64,000 nucleotides of DNA from JBJHAX01 sp050480705 (GCA_050480705.1 JBJHAX010000009.1:6271-70270), one strand, 5' to 3'. Positions 1 through 9,367 are shown, numbered from the stretch's first letter. A program made the numbers and translations. Notes: generated by a model from the sequence alone, not told the origin.

Positions 1-2
1 AC

Positions 3-587
3 GACAACGACGAACGCGACGACGACTTCGGCGACGACGAGTTCGATGGCTCGTTCGACGACGACCTCGACGACGGGGTCGAAGCGGAAGCGTCCGCGTT
101 CGAGATGCTCGACGAACGCGAAGCGGCGATGGTCGAGCAGGACCTCGCCGACCTGGACGAGTTCGAGGCGGCGTTCGGCTCCGAGGGCTACCGGGGTGTG
201 GCCGTGTGGTGCCACGACTGCGCCGAGGAGCACTACTACCCGTGGGCGATGCTGCGCGAGAACCTGACGTTGCTGCTGCGTACCGGCGAGGCGCCCGTCC
301 ACGAGCCGGCGTTCGCACCCGAACCGTCCCGCTACGTGCCCTGGGACTATGCGCGCGGCTACGTCGACGCGTTGCGTGACGCCGGCCTGGCCGATCTGGA
401 TGCCACCGGTGCGTGCCCCCGCTGCGGACTCGAGCTTGGTGAGGGCGGCAAGAAGGCCAACTTCTGTCCCCGCTGCGGCGGGCCGCTGCTGGGCGCGCGG
501 CTCGCCGACGCGCTCGCCGCCGCCGGCCTCGACGAAGAGGCGGTCCACCGCATCCTCGGCTCCATCGGGCTGCCCCGGCCGACCTGA
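3..587 (+). CDS. DUF5319 family protein, 5' end cut off by the window edge
   Basis: The reading frame is open to the left edge, so the true start lies outside. The visible N-terminus is a run of Asp/Glu residues. Then comes the conserved DUF5319 core: the segment from MLDEREAAMVEQDLADLDEF, a WCHDC...HYY...MLRENL block and EPSRYVPWDYARGYVDAL. This resembles, from memory, the mycobacterial Rv3412-type proteins. The C-terminal part adds two CPRCG knuckles (ACPRCG and FCPRCG), which look like a zinc ribbon absent from the short mycobacterial form. Function is unknown in the family. It converges on the epimerase gene to its right with a 13-base gap, so it is not co-transcribed with the polysaccharide genes. 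The family call is fairly secure; the zinc-ribbon reading is by eye. Confidence 0.82.
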   Translation, partial: DNDERDDDFGDDEFDGSFDDDLDDGVEAEASAFEMLDEREAAMVEQDLADLDEFEAAFGSEGYRGVAVWCHDCAEEHYYPWAMLRENLTLLLRTGEAPVHEPAFAPEPSRYVPWDYARGYVDALRDAGLADLDATGACPRCGLELGEGGKKANFCPRCGGPLLGARLADALAAAGLDEEAVHRILGSIGLPRPT

Positions 588-600
588 CCCCTATCGGCCG

Positions 601-1554
601 TCAGGTCGAGATGTCAGCGTCGCGGTACCAGGCGACGGTGCGCGCGAGCCCTTCCCGCAACGGCGTCGTGGCGTGCCATCCGAGGATCGTCTGCGCGCGG
701 GTGATGTCGGGCCGTCGCACCTCGGGGTCGTCGACCGGACGGGGATGCTCGACGATCGTGGAGGTCGAGCCGACGACGTCGACGATCGCGCGCGCCAACT
801 TGAGGATCGACAGCTCCTCGTCGCTGCCCAGGTTCACCGGTTCGGACTCGTCGGCGAGCAGCAGCCGTACGAGCCCGTCGACGAGATCGTCGACGTAGAC
901 CAGCGAGCGGGTCTGGGCGCCGCTTCCGTGGACGGTCAGCGGCTCGTTGTCGAGCGCCTGGGTGATGAACGTCGGAACGGCCCTCCCATCGTCCATGCGC
1001 ATCCGGGGTCCGTAGGTGTTGAAGATGCGTGCGACCCGCACCTCGACGTCGTGGGTGCGGTGGTAGGCGTAGGTGAGCGCTTCGGCGTACCGCTTCGCTT
1101 CGTCGTAGACCCCGCGCGGCCCGATCGGGTTGACGTGCCCCCAGTAGGTCTCGGGCTGCGGGTGGACCTGCGGGTCGCCGTACACCTCGGAGGTCGACGC
1201 GAGCAGGAACCGGGCCTGTTTCGCCTTCGCGAGTCCGAGTGCGTTGTGGGTGCCGAGCGCCCCGACCTTCAACGTTTGGATGGGCAGACGCAGGTAGTCG
1301 ATCGGCGAGGCAGGCGAAGCGAGGTGCACGACCGCATCGACCGGACCGGGGACGAACAGATACTCAGTGACATCTTGGCGCACGAACACGAACCGCGGAT
1401 TGCCGAGGTGGTGCGCGACGTTGTGCTCGTCACCGGTCGAGAGGTTGTCCAAGCACACGACCGAGGCGCCTTCGCCAATTAGGTGATCGAGCAAGTGTGA
1501 CCCAAGGAAGCCAGCGCCTCCTGTCACGACTATCCGCGATCCTTCGATATCCAC
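601..1554 (-). CDS. UDP-glucuronate decarboxylase (UDP-xylose synthase), NAD-dependent SDR epimerase family
   Basis: Cytosolic sugar-nucleotide enzyme expected to convert UDP-glucuronate to UDP-xylose. The product is about 317 residues. It has the Rossmann motif TGGAGFLGSH near the N-terminus, the acidic residue at CLDNL ending strand beta2, the LASPASPIDY segment typical of UDP-glucuronate decarboxylases, STSEVYGDP, the catalytic YDEAK (about residue 150) and RIFNTYGPRM. I start at the GTG at 1554 because GGGGAGGA lies 9 bases upstream; a GTG at 1578 would place that site inside the gene. It is the last gene of the leftward polysaccharide cluster. The UDP-glucose dehydrogenase that would supply its substrate is at 38608-39936. 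A dTDP-glucose dehydratase-like role is less likely given the SPIDY and GPRGVYDEAKR signatures. Confidence 0.85.
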   Translation of the reverse strand: MDIEGSRIVVTGGAGFLGSHLLDHLIGEGASVVCLDNLSTGDEHNVAHHLGNPRFVFVRQDVTEYLFVPGPVDAVVHLASPASPIDYLRLPIQTLKVGALGTHNALGLAKAKQARFLLASTSEVYGDPQVHPQPETYWGHVNPIGPRGVYDEAKRYAEALTYAYHRTHDVEVRVARIFNTYGPRMRMDDGRAVPTFITQALDNEPLTVHGSGAQTRSLVYVDDLVDGLVRLLLADESEPVNLGSDEELSILKLARAIVDVVGSTSTIVEHPRPVDDPEVRRPDITRAQTILGWHATTPLREGLARTVAWYRDADIST

Positions 1555-1922
1555 GATCGAACGTCCTCCCCGGGTCACGATTACGCACGATGTGCCACAG
1601 TAATGCTTCCCGCGTGGTCACGTCCGTCGCACTCCGACTCCTCGAACCGCGAACTGCCAGATCGACGGACCGGAACACGATCAGGCAGCGCCCGGGAGCT
1701 GCCTCCCGTCGTCAGGACGGGCCTGGCGAGGCGACAAGAAGGCGACCGACGACCCCGGGCGCGGCATCGGGGCAGCGCCAACGCCGCCGGACTGCGCCCA
1801 CCCGCTTCAACAGCCCTACTCGGAAGGACCCAGGCGTGCACCACGTTGACGGTGCTACACAGATCGTGATTCGTGTTCCGGTGGGACGTCGTTGCCGCAA
1901 TACCCGCCAATGCTTGAGGGGG
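1555..1922. other. Non-coding gap between the epimerase and the GT61 gene
   Basis: About 370 bases with no convincing gene. Frames open on both strands give arginine- and serine-rich translations without recognisable motifs. The part next to the epimerase should carry its ribosome-binding site (GGGGAGGA, 1564-1571) and perhaps its promoter, but I see no clear -35/-10 pair. Confidence 0.5.
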
Positions 1923-3110
1923 TCATCGGTCCACCCATTCGAGAATCTGGTCAATTGGCGCCGGACCATCTGAATTCTTGTCACCTTTGCCGCTGGACAC
2001 ACTGCTGTAATCCAGTTGCATCGCATGCGCGAGCCACCGATAGTGATGAGCTTCGCGGCCGGAGAATATTTCGAGCACGCGGGTCCCTGACTGGGCGAAC
2101 AGAAGGTTCGTCAACCCTGCGCCATGCTGCGCCACAATCGTGTCCGCTTCGCGGAACATCGAAATCTGGTCGCGTTGCGGGATCTGCTCAAGGTAGACGA
2201 TTGAGAATCCGCGGCGCCGGAGGAGGTCTTGGAGCATCATCTCATTTGTGAAACGGCGTCGCGTTGCAAACTCCCTCGAGACATAAATCAGTTTGCGCGA
2301 CGCCGAGGGCTCAAGGCTGTAGCGGGATTCGACGGCAGCACGAACTCTTGCAGCGACCTGCGGATCTACCGTCGCAGCGTTGAAATCGGACGAGCGGGGC
2401 AGAAGGATCAGATGGGATGCTCGGACCCTGCGATGACGACTAATCGGACTGAGCGGAAAGGTGCTCGGGAGAACTGCACGCAAGAGAGACCGTTGCTCCC
2501 TCGTGAGTGAAGGATCGATGAGAATCTCGACGTGATCCTGAAAATCATCTGAGCACACAGCGATCGCTGCTGCACGACATACGTAGTCGATCCACCAATG
2601 GTAGTAATTCGTTGGGCGCCAAAGAGTCGCCAAGACAACGACCGGAACATCGATTCGATCAGTCGGATAGCGTCGCAACGCACCTTTTTCGGCTTGAATC
2701 CGCAGCTTGTATTCCTCATAGGCGCTGTCGAGGACGATCCGCCCAGAGGCATCTTCGACGACCCCATTCCTCGTCCAGACCCTGACGTCGTGAAGATGCG
2801 TGATCCGCCGTTCCGGACTATCAATCTCAATGACCGGTTTCGTCGCCCATTCGGCTCGGTGCTCGAGCTTTCGGTGAGGTGTGATGATCTTCGCATCCCG
2901 GATTTCTGATGGAAGGAGCGTCCGTAGCCGCCGTTCGAGATGCCGTCCATTGCGAATGCGCCGTGGCGCACGCCGCGCGACCCATCGTGCGACACGATTC
3001 GGAAGATGCGCGTCGGTTGTGACGTGTAGGGAACCATCATCAGTACTGATGGAGCGCGGCAGAAGCTCGGAAGCGTTCTGAGCATCCTCCGGATCGCTGT
3101 TGCTGCTCAT
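1923..3110 (-). CDS. Glycosyltransferase family 61 (DUF563) protein
   Basis: About 395 residues. The C-terminal half carries the hallmark of this family, READTIVAQHGAGLTNLLF followed by VLEIFS. Upstream is TNYYHWWIDYVCR, the usual YHW motif. Family 61 enzymes transfer sugars (xylose and GlcNAc in eukaryotes) onto glycans; the bacterial members are mostly uncharacterised capsule or LPS enzymes. I chose the ATG at 3110 because GAGGTGGA precedes it; the frame continues upstream but looks non-coding. Base composition is unlike the neighbours: two 60-base lines sampled inside the gene are about 55% and 58% GC, against about 73% in the adjacent GT2 gene, which suggests recent transfer. Xylose as donor sugar is a guess from the adjacent UDP-xylose synthase. 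Confidence 0.82.
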   Translation of the reverse strand: MSSNSDPEDAQNASELLPRSISTDDGSLHVTTDAHLPNRVARWVARRAPRRIRNGRHLERRLRTLLPSEIRDAKIITPHRKLEHRAEWATKPVIEIDSPERRITHLHDVRVWTRNGVVEDASGRIVLDSAYEEYKLRIQAEKGALRRYPTDRIDVPVVVLATLWRPTNYYHWWIDYVCRAAAIAVCSDDFQDHVEILIDPSLTREQRSLLRAVLPSTFPLSPISRHRRVRASHLILLPRSSDFNAATVDPQVAARVRAAVESRYSLEPSASRKLIYVSREFATRRRFTNEMMLQDLLRRRGFSIVYLEQIPQRDQISMFREADTIVAQHGAGLTNLLFAQSGTRVLEIFSGREAHHYRWLAHAMQLDYSSVSSGKGDKNSDGPAPIDQILEWVDR

Positions 3111-3365
3111 TCCACCTCGTCTCCGTAACTCGATCGAGCGGCTGTCTCGAACGTCACCTCCTGCATGCTGCCAGGAGCCTTCTCGTTTCCCCATCACGTA
3201 GGCGCCTGCGCATGCAGGTGCCCAACGTTGCCAGACGGCCTGCTCAGCACCGTCTTCGCGCCCGAAGCCTCCGACGGTGATCCCGAAGCCCGGCCTGATG
3301 GTCCCGCCAACGACTCGTCGTCGCAACCGAACGGTCACGGCCGGAAGACCCATCTGGACAGATGC

Positions 3366-4805
3366 TCACAGTCGCCGGGCCAGCACCACCCAGACGGTCT
3401 TGAGCAGGATCTCGAGGTCGAGCACCGGCGACCAGTTCACCAGGTACTGCAGGTCGTAGCCAAGCTTGTGTTCAGCGTCAGTGTGGTAGCGCCCGTAGAT
3501 CTGCGCCAACCCGGTCATGCCCGGCGGCACCTCGTGCCGTCGTTCGTAGCCGGGGATGCGGGCGGCGAGGTCCTCGACGAGTTCGGGCCTCTCAGGCCGC
3601 GGACCGACGAGCGACATCTCGCCTCTGACCACGTTGAACAGCTGCGGGAGCTCGTCCATGCGACTCGCGCGAACCCAGCGGCACGCGGGCACGACCCGCG
3701 GATCGTCGCGGCTCGCCAGCCGCGCCCCGAGCCCATCGGCTTCCGCGTCGAGCCGCATCGTGCGGAACTTGACCATCTGGAAGGTCGTGCCGTTGCGTCC
3801 GACGCGTTCCTGCCAGTACAGCAGGGGGCGTCCGACAGCGAACCCCTGGTAAGTGGCCATGAACGCGAGCACCAGCAGCCACACCGGTGACGCGGCGAGC
3901 AGCACCAGAAGTTCGAACAGGCGCTTGAGTCGTGCCCTGCTCGCCGGCACCGCGTGCGGGCGCACCAGCAGGAACGGCATGCCGCCGACCTCGCGCACCC
4001 GGTCGATGCCGAGCAGGGTCTCGCGAGCGGTGACCCGCATGAGCATCGTGATGCTGGCGTCCTCGAGCACACCGACGACGTCCGGGTAGATCGCGTCCAG
4101 CCAGTCGCGCGACAGCAGCAGCACGTCGGTGGCGCGCTCGTCGCCGACGACACGCACGAGTTGGGTCGCGTCGTCGACCTCGCCGACCACGATCGCGCGC
4201 GCCCCCTTCTGTTCGAGATCGTCGGTCGCCGACGCGCGCTCCTCGTCGGTGCCGACGAGCACCACGCGCGGGAAGCCTTCCCGGCCGGTGCGCACCAGAT
4301 GGGCGAGCCGCCGGTGGGCGGTGGCGAGCATCGCGCCGACGACGATCACGATCGCGAGGTTGAGGATCGGATACGGCAGCGCACGGGCCGTCGTCAACCC
4401 GAATTCGCGCGCCGCACCGGTCGCGGCGAGGTTGACCAGTGCGATGAACCCGCCGGCGACGACCGCCTGCGGCAGCGCGCGGGGCAGCACCGGCGGGGCG
4501 CCGAGCCGCGGTTCGCGTTCGTAGAGCCCGCCCAGATAGAAACTGCCGACGAACACCAGCGCGGTGATCGCGAACGACACCAGATACAGCCACACGGGAT
4601 AGTCGGGCCAGTCCAGCGAGAACCGCCACAGCATCACGGCGATGCTCGCGGCGAACACCATCACCGCATCCAGGATCATGAGCAGGCGAAAGCCCCGCTG
4701 GTTGAGCCTGCCCAGCAGCGTCGCGGGCGCCTCGTCGTCGGCGGGCACGGTGCGCAGCTGCGACGGCGTGTCGCCGTCGCGCAGGCCGCGCTCAGATCCG
4801 GTCAT
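3366..4805 (-). CDS. Polyprenyl glycosylphosphotransferase (bacterial sugar transferase, WcaJ/ExoY-like)
   Basis: Membrane enzyme of about 479 residues that would start a glycan repeat unit by moving a sugar-1-phosphate from a nucleotide sugar to undecaprenyl phosphate. The N-terminal half has four or five hydrophobic segments and a nucleotide-binding-like linker (VVLVGTDEE). The C-terminal half is the catalytic domain, with a hydrophobic entry helix, then QMVKFRTMRLDAEADG, RASRMDELPQLFNVV, SLVGPRPERPE and PGMTGLAQ. The ATG at 4805 overlaps the stop of the upstream glycosyltransferase (ATGA), which indicates translational coupling. The frame stays open far upstream, but that part is the shadow of the next gene. 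Confidence 0.92.
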   Translation of the reverse strand: MTGSERGLRDGDTPSQLRTVPADDEAPATLLGRLNQRGFRLLMILDAVMVFAASIAVMLWRFSLDWPDYPVWLYLVSFAITALVFVGSFYLGGLYEREPRLGAPPVLPRALPQAVVAGGFIALVNLAATGAAREFGLTTARALPYPILNLAIVIVVGAMLATAHRRLAHLVRTGREGFPRVVLVGTDEERASATDDLEQKGARAIVVGEVDDATQLVRVVGDERATDVLLLSRDWLDAIYPDVVGVLEDASITMLMRVTARETLLGIDRVREVGGMPFLLVRPHAVPASRARLKRLFELLVLLAASPVWLLVLAFMATYQGFAVGRPLLYWQERVGRNGTTFQMVKFRTMRLDAEADGLGARLASRDDPRVVPACRWVRASRMDELPQLFNVVRGEMSLVGPRPERPELVEDLAARIPGYERRHEVPPGMTGLAQIYGRYHTDAEHKLGYDLQYLVNWSPVLDLEILLKTVWVVLARRL

Positions 4806-5824
4806 CGAGAATCCGCCGGGGGCCGGGCGGGGAAGCGAGGGCCGAGCAGGAATCCGACGCCCCAGGCAAGGTGCATCGTCGCGAGCGCAACGGCGACGCG
4901 CAACCCGACGATCGGTCGCCGGGCGCTGGCGAGCCCGCCTGCGACGACGAGCAGCACGTACCCGCCTGCGCCGGCGACGATCGGCCACGGTGCAGCGGCG
5001 GCCGCGCTCACGACGGCGAGCAGCACCAGGCCGACGACGAGCACCGGCGCGGCGAGCTGGCGCGCACGCAGCGACCCGCGGTGGCGCCGGGCGGTGGCGC
5101 GCCGCCACCTTCCGTACTCGAAATACTGGCGGGCAAGCGCCCGCACGCTGCCGCGCGGGCGGTAGGCGACCTCGAGGGAGGGGTCGAACCAGACGGTGTG
5201 GCCTGCGGCTCTGAGCCGCTCGTTCAGTTCGGCGTCCTGGTTGCGCACGAACGTTTCGTCGAACCCGCCGACCTGCTCGAGCGCCTCGCGCCGGTAGATG
5301 CCCAGATACACGGTGTCGGCCGGGCCCGGGGCCGTGCCGGTGCGGTAGGCGGCGCCCCCGGCACCCAGCGGCGAGCGCATCGCGATCGCGACGGCGCGGG
5401 CGAAACCGTGTGTGGCGTCGGCTGCCTGGCGGCCGCCGACGTTCGCTGCGCCGGTGCGTGCGAGCACGTCGAGTGCGGCCGCGACGTAGCCCTCGGGCAG
5501 CCGTGCGTGCGTGTCGAGCCGCACCAGCACGTCGCCGGACGCGGCTTCGACGGCGCGGTTGAGTGCGGCGGAGGTGCCCCCGTCGGGGTTGTCGACGACA
5601 CGCACGCGCGGGTCGGTCGCGGCGATCCGGGCTGCTTCGGCGGCGGTGGTGGCGTCGGCGGCGGCGATGACGACCTCTGCGACCGGGGGGTGCTGCGCGA
5701 GCGCGGAGGCGACGGTGGCTGCGAGCGTGACAGCAGCGTGGCGTGCTGGGATCACGACGCTCACGGTGGGGTCGTCGAGCGGCGGCAGCGCGCCGGTGCG
5801 GCTGCGGTCGGCCACGGTGGTCAC
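4802..5824 (-). CDS. Family 2 glycosyltransferase (ExoA-like)
   Basis: About 340 residues. The GT-A fold begins with VSVVIPARHAAVTLAATVAS. It continues with DNPDGGTSAALNRAVEAASG, the metal-binding region VRLDTHARLPEGYV and the acceptor-side FVRNQDAELNERLR. Two or three hydrophobic helices follow at the C-terminus, so it is probably attached to the inner face of the membrane. Start taken at GTG 5824, which overlaps the stop of the ABC ATPase (GTGA); its own stop overlaps the sugar transferase start. It is therefore in a tight operon with export and initiation genes of the same glycan. The sugar transferred cannot be read from the sequence. Confidence 0.88.
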   Translation of the reverse strand: MTTVADRSRTGALPPLDDPTVSVVIPARHAAVTLAATVASALAQHPPVAEVVIAAADATTAAEAARIAATDPRVRVVDNPDGGTSAALNRAVEAASGDVLVRLDTHARLPEGYVAAALDVLARTGAANVGGRQAADATHGFARAVAIAMRSPLGAGGAAYRTGTAPGPADTVYLGIYRREALEQVGGFDETFVRNQDAELNERLRAAGHTVWFDPSLEVAYRPRGSVRALARQYFEYGRWRRATARRHRGSLRARQLAAPVLVVGLVLLAVVSAAAAAPWPIVAGAGGYVLLVVAGGLASARRPIVGLRVAVALATMHLAWGVGFLLGPRFPARPPADSR

Positions 5825-6621
5825 GTCCCGCCGCGCTGGGCGCGGGCACGCTTGATCCGTTCGTTGTGCTCGCGGTAGGCCTCGGTGATCGGCGACGGGT
5901 CGCCGTCGGCGATGAGTTCGCCGTGGTCGAGCCACAGCACCCGGTCGCACACGTCGGTGACGGCACTCATCACGTGTGTGGCGACGAACACGGTGCCTGC
6001 GCCGCTGATCACGTCACGGATGCGCGCATCGCTGCGTTCCTTGAAGTCGGCGTCGCCGGTTGCAAGCGCCTCGTCGACGATGAGGATGTCGGGGGTGACG
6101 GCCGTGGCGATGGAGAACTGCAGCCGTGCACGCATCCCGGAGCTGTAGGCGCGGAGCGGCAGGTCGATGAAGTCGCCGAGCCCGGAAAACTCGATGATGT
6201 CGTCGATGCGTTCGTCGATCTCGCTGCGGCGAAGCCCCATGGCGGTCGCACCGAGCACAATGTTGCGTCGGCCCGACAGGTCCGGCAGCAGCGCGGCGGA
6301 GACCCCGAGCAGGACCGGGGTCGCGCAGGTGAACACACGGCCGTTCTCGGGCGGCACGAGCCCGGCGATGGCGCGCAGCATCGTCGACTTGCCCGACCCG
6401 TTGTGGCCGATGACGCCAATGGCCTGACCGCGCTCGGCGATGAAACTGACGTCCTTGAGGGCCTCGACACGCCGGTGCTCGCGTCCGGTGCCCCGCAGGC
6501 GCCCGCGCACGCCGCGGGCCCGGTCGGCGTAGATGCGGTAGGTGACGTCGAGATGGTCGACGACGACCGCCGGGTCGGTCGCGACGGCCGTCGCGGGCGC
6601 GTGCGTGAGCTGCTCAGACAT
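5821..6621 (-). CDS. ABC transporter ATPase for polysaccharide/teichoic-acid export (Wzt/TagH type)
   Basis: About 266 residues. Walker A is GVIGHNGSGKST. The signature is YSSGMRARL and Walker B is PDILIVDEALATGD, followed by the H-loop VATH. The gap between Walker A and the signature and the EAL form of Walker B match the polysaccharide/polyol-phosphate exporter subfamily. The extra C-terminal carbohydrate-binding domain found in some Wzt proteins is absent. I start at ATG 6621, eight bases inside the end of the permease gene. With that permease it should move a lipid-linked glycan across the membrane. Confidence 0.93.
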   Translation of the reverse strand: MSEQLTHAPATAVATDPAVVVDHLDVTYRIYADRARGVRGRLRGTGREHRRVEALKDVSFIAERGQAIGVIGHNGSGKSTMLRAIAGLVPPENGRVFTCATPVLLGVSAALLPDLSGRRNIVLGATAMGLRRSEIDERIDDIIEFSGLGDFIDLPLRAYSSGMRARLQFSIATAVTPDILIVDEALATGDADFKERSDARIRDVISGAGTVFVATHVMSAVTDVCDRVLWLDHGELIADGDPSPITEAYREHNERIKRARAQRGGT

Positions 6622-7534
6622 GCGCGTACTCGCTCTCGGCACGCCGGAACAGCGAGAAGCCGACGATGAGCGTCGCGACCGCCCAGCCGGTGCCGACGAG
6701 CCAGATGCGCGCGTCGACGGTGCCGTAGAGCACCGCGCCGCGCACCATCTCGAGCAGGTTGAACACCGGGTTGGCCTGCAGGATCGCGAGCAGGGTGGTG
6801 TTGGGGATCAGGTCGGCGTTGAGCGGGATCAGCACCCCCGAGCCGTACAGCAGCAGGCGCAGCGCATAGGGCAGGAACTGCTGGATGTCGCGGAACCGCA
6901 CGCTGATGCGCGCCACGATCATCATCGCGCCGAGGTTGAACATCGCCTGCACGACCAGTGCGGGCACGAGCAGCAGCCAGCTCGCCATCGGCAGCGGCCC
7001 GCCGGGCGCGGCCATGACCAGTGCGAGCATGATCGGCAGCGCGTACAGGTAGCTGACGGTCTCGGCGAAGAGACCCGACAGTGGCAGCACGCTGCGCGGG
7101 AAGCTGATGGACTGGATGAGCCGGCGGTTTCGGATCAGCACGCTGCCGCCGGCCTGGGTGGCGCCGCGCGTGTAGTCGAACGCGATCACGCCGACGATGA
7201 GAAACGGCAGGTAGGCGTCGACGCCGCCGCGCGTCTCGATGTTGAGCACCACGCCGAAGATCAGGTAGTAGACGGCGATGAGCAGCAGCGGGTTGAGCAG
7301 ATTCCACAGCTGGCCGAACACCGAATCCTGGTTGCGGGCCTTGCGCTCCCCCATCGGGATGCGCACCAGGAAGTCACGCCATTCCCACACCGAACGCAGG
7401 TAGGCGACCAGGCCGAGCGGCGCACCGACCCGTTTCAGGCCCGGCCAGTGCGCGATCGGGTCGTCGGGCAGCTCGGGCGCGACCGGGCGCGGCAGGTCGT
7501 TCTCCGGACGCAGCTCGGTCTCGGGCAGGGACAA
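6614..7534 (-). CDS. ABC-2 type polysaccharide export permease (Wzm/TagG type)
   Basis: About 306 residues with a hydrophilic N-terminus and six predicted membrane helices. The amphipathic stretch before helix 1 (RKARNQDSVFGQLWNLLNP) and the motif RNRRLIQSISFPRSVLPLS are characteristic of the O-antigen/teichoic-acid export permeases. It works with the ATPase encoded immediately downstream, whose start lies within its last codons. Length is slightly above the usual 260 or so because of a roughly 45-residue N-terminal extension. Confidence 0.92.
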   Translation of the reverse strand: MSLPETELRPENDLPRPVAPELPDDPIAHWPGLKRVGAPLGLVAYLRSVWEWRDFLVRIPMGERKARNQDSVFGQLWNLLNPLLLIAVYYLIFGVVLNIETRGGVDAYLPFLIVGVIAFDYTRGATQAGGSVLIRNRRLIQSISFPRSVLPLSGLFAETVSYLYALPIMLALVMAAPGGPLPMASWLLLVPALVVQAMFNLGAMMIVARISVRFRDIQQFLPYALRLLLYGSGVLIPLNADLIPNTTLLAILQANPVFNLLEMVRGAVLYGTVDARIWLVGTGWAVATLIVGFSLFRRAESEYAHV

Positions 7535-7654
7535 CAGGGCACCTCGACACGATGTCGGCGGGTCGCGGCAAGCACGCCGGCGTGCTCGTGACCTCGCGCC
7601 GCTTGCCCCACGAGGCTACACGACCACTGGTGGCAGCCTCCGGCTGGCGGTGCC

Positions 7655-7680
7655 GGTCAGCGGCGCCGGTCAGCGGCGCC
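7655..7680. repeat. Tandem 13-base duplication at the 3' end of a glycosyltransferase gene
   Basis: GGTCAGCGGCGCC occurs twice back to back (7655-7667 and 7668-7680). The second copy contains the stop codon of the glycosyltransferase gene; the first repeats that stop just outside the gene. It is probably a slip-strand duplication of no consequence for the protein. Confidence 0.75.
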
Positions 7681-9367
7681 GGCGCGACAGGCGCCCGAGC
7701 AGGCGCATCGTGCGCTGGCCGACAGCGAGCAGGACACGCAGCTGGCGGGCGGACAGCTGCGTCAGCCCCGTGCGGGCGACCTCGACGACGCGCTGCTGTT
7801 GCTGCGGGTCGAGCCGGCCGAGCACCTCACCGAGCGACTGCAGTTCGCCGCGGATCGCCACGGCCGTGCCGGGGCTGTCGAGGTCGCTCAGCGGATCGAC
7901 CGTGGCGGCCTCACCGACCGACAGCTGTGTGCCCGACAGCCACACGCGCCCGTGCACCTGCGCGACACGGTCGAGCAGGTCGTCACCGGGTGCGAGCCAA
8001 CTGCGTGCGTTCGCCGCGTCGCCAGTCGCCGCAGCGTCGGTCGCGTCCGGCACGGCGCGGGACCCTGCAGCGGAGGCTGCCGCGGCGTCGGCCTGCAGGA
8101 TCCGGCACACCGCACGGGTGCTCCACGCCACCAGCCGGCGGTCCTCGGGCCGTGCCGGCGGGACGGTCGCATACACCACGCCGACCGGCTCGTCGGGCGC
8201 CATCAGCCGCTCGAGCAGCTGCTCGACGGTCTCCATCCCGACCACCATCGGGGCGTCCAGCAGCATCCGGAACGGGGTCGCCGGGTGGAGCGCGTCGAGG
8301 TCGAACACCACCCGCGCGTCGTGTTCGAACTGGCGCTCGATCCAGCGGCGGTGCTGGAGGTCTTCGGGCGCTTCGACGTGCACCACCAGGTCGCTGACAC
8401 TGCTCGCCAGCAGCGACTCGATCGCACCCAGCGCCGCGCCCGCGTCGACGTCGCCGGCGCGCACGGTCGCCGCGACCCGGGGCACGAGGTAGGTGCGGCC
8501 GCGGCGCACCCTCCTGAAGCCGTGGTGGGCGATCAACTGCGCGAGCTTGGGGCGCTGCTCGACGAGCGACACGCGCTCGCCCGCATCCGGCTCGTGGCCC
8601 TCGCCCTGATGCCAGCAGCGCGCCTGCCCGTCGTGGATCAGCAGGCCACCGCCGACGAACAGCCGGTAGCCGAGTTCGGTGTCCTCACCCCCCCACTGGT
8701 CGAACGACTCGTCGAAGCCACCCACCTGGTCGAACAGGGCCCGTGACACGCCGAGGTTGCCGCTGGCCACCACCCTGAACAGGTCGTGGTCGGCGCTCGT
8801 CAGCCCGCCGGTGCGGCGCAGATGGTCGCTGATCCATTCGGGTTCGGTCTGCTCGCGACCGGCGAACAGCTCGGTGAGCGCGCCGTCGCGGCCTGCCGTG
8901 ACGACGTCGTCGGCGGCCAGCCCGCCGGTGTCGACGTGGGTGCGCGGCCCGAGCGTGACCGCATACCCGCAGGCGTGATGCCAGCGGGCGTGCGCCTCCA
9001 CGGCGGTCGGTTCGGCGAGCATGTCGGCGTCGAGGAACAGCAGGATCTGACCGCGGGCGCGCCGGGCGCCGAGGTTGCGTGCCCGGGGCGCTCCGAATCC
9101 GCGGCGCTGTTGGCGCACCACGGTGACGTCGAGCCCCAGATGGCGCTCGGGCAGCTCCAGGGGCTCCTCGGAGCCGTCGTCGGCGACGACGACCTGCAGC
9201 AGCGACGACGGGTAGGTCTGTGCAGCGAGTGCGGCGAGCGTGAGCTCGAGTGCGTCGTGTGCCTGGTAGTAGGGGATGACGACCGAGACGGTGTGCTTCG
9301 GCGTCCACGCACCGACGTCGGGGACCTCGAGCAGGTCCCACCGGTTGTGCGCAATCACCGAGGTCAT
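7670..9367 (-). CDS. Family 2 glycosyltransferase with C-terminal galactosyltransferase-type segment
   Basis: About 565 residues. The N-terminal GT-A domain begins VSVVIPYYQAHDALELTLAA. It has the donor-site stretch LQVVVADDGS, the metal-binding FLDADML and the downstream VGGFDESFDQWGGEDTELGY typical of the galactosyltransferase C-terminal (Glyco_transf_7C) motif. The second half (about residues 300-565) has no motif I recognise; it may hold a second, degraded nucleotide-binding domain. Start at ATG 9367, preceded by AGGTGG; an in-frame start 30 bases upstream lacks a comparable site. It is the first gene of the leftward polysaccharide cluster, separated from the permease by 135 bases. Confidence 0.85.
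   Translation of the reverse strand: MTSVIAHNRWDLLEVPDVGAWTPKHTVSVVIPYYQAHDALELTLAALAAQTYPSSLLQVVVADDGSEEPLELPERHLGLDVTVVRQQRRGFGAPRARNLGARRARGQILLFLDADMLAEPTAVEAHARWHHACGYAVTLGPRTHVDTGGLAADDVVTAGRDGALTELFAGREQTEPEWISDHLRRTGGLTSADHDLFRVVASGNLGVSRALFDQVGGFDESFDQWGGEDTELGYRLFVGGGLLIHDGQARCWHQGEGHEPDAGERVSLVEQRPKLAQLIAHHGFRRVRRGRTYLVPRVAATVRAGDVDAGAALGAIESLLASSVSDLVVHVEAPEDLQHRRWIERQFEHDARVVFDLDALHPATPFRMLLDAPMVVGMETVEQLLERLMAPDEPVGVVYATVPPARPEDRRLVAWSTRAVCRILQADAAAASAAGSRAVPDATDAAATGDAANARSWLAPGDDLLDRVAQVHGRVWLSGTQLSVGEAATVDPLSDLDSPGTAVAIRGELQSLGEVLGRLDPQQQQRVVEVARTGLTQLSARQLRVLLAVGQRTMRLLGRLSRRRR

Noticed and set aside
1581..1910. Frames on both strands in the gap left of the GT61 gene
   Set aside because: Arg/Ser-rich translations without motifs or ribosome sites.
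4806..5966. Very long minus-strand frame continuing upstream of the sugar transferase
   Set aside because: Its translation is Arg/Pro-rich and sits antiphase to the clear GT2 gene; it is an effect of high GC. The same applies to the long upstream parts around the nitrilase, acyl-CoA synthetase, DUF47, Wzc-like and aldehyde dehydrogenase genes.
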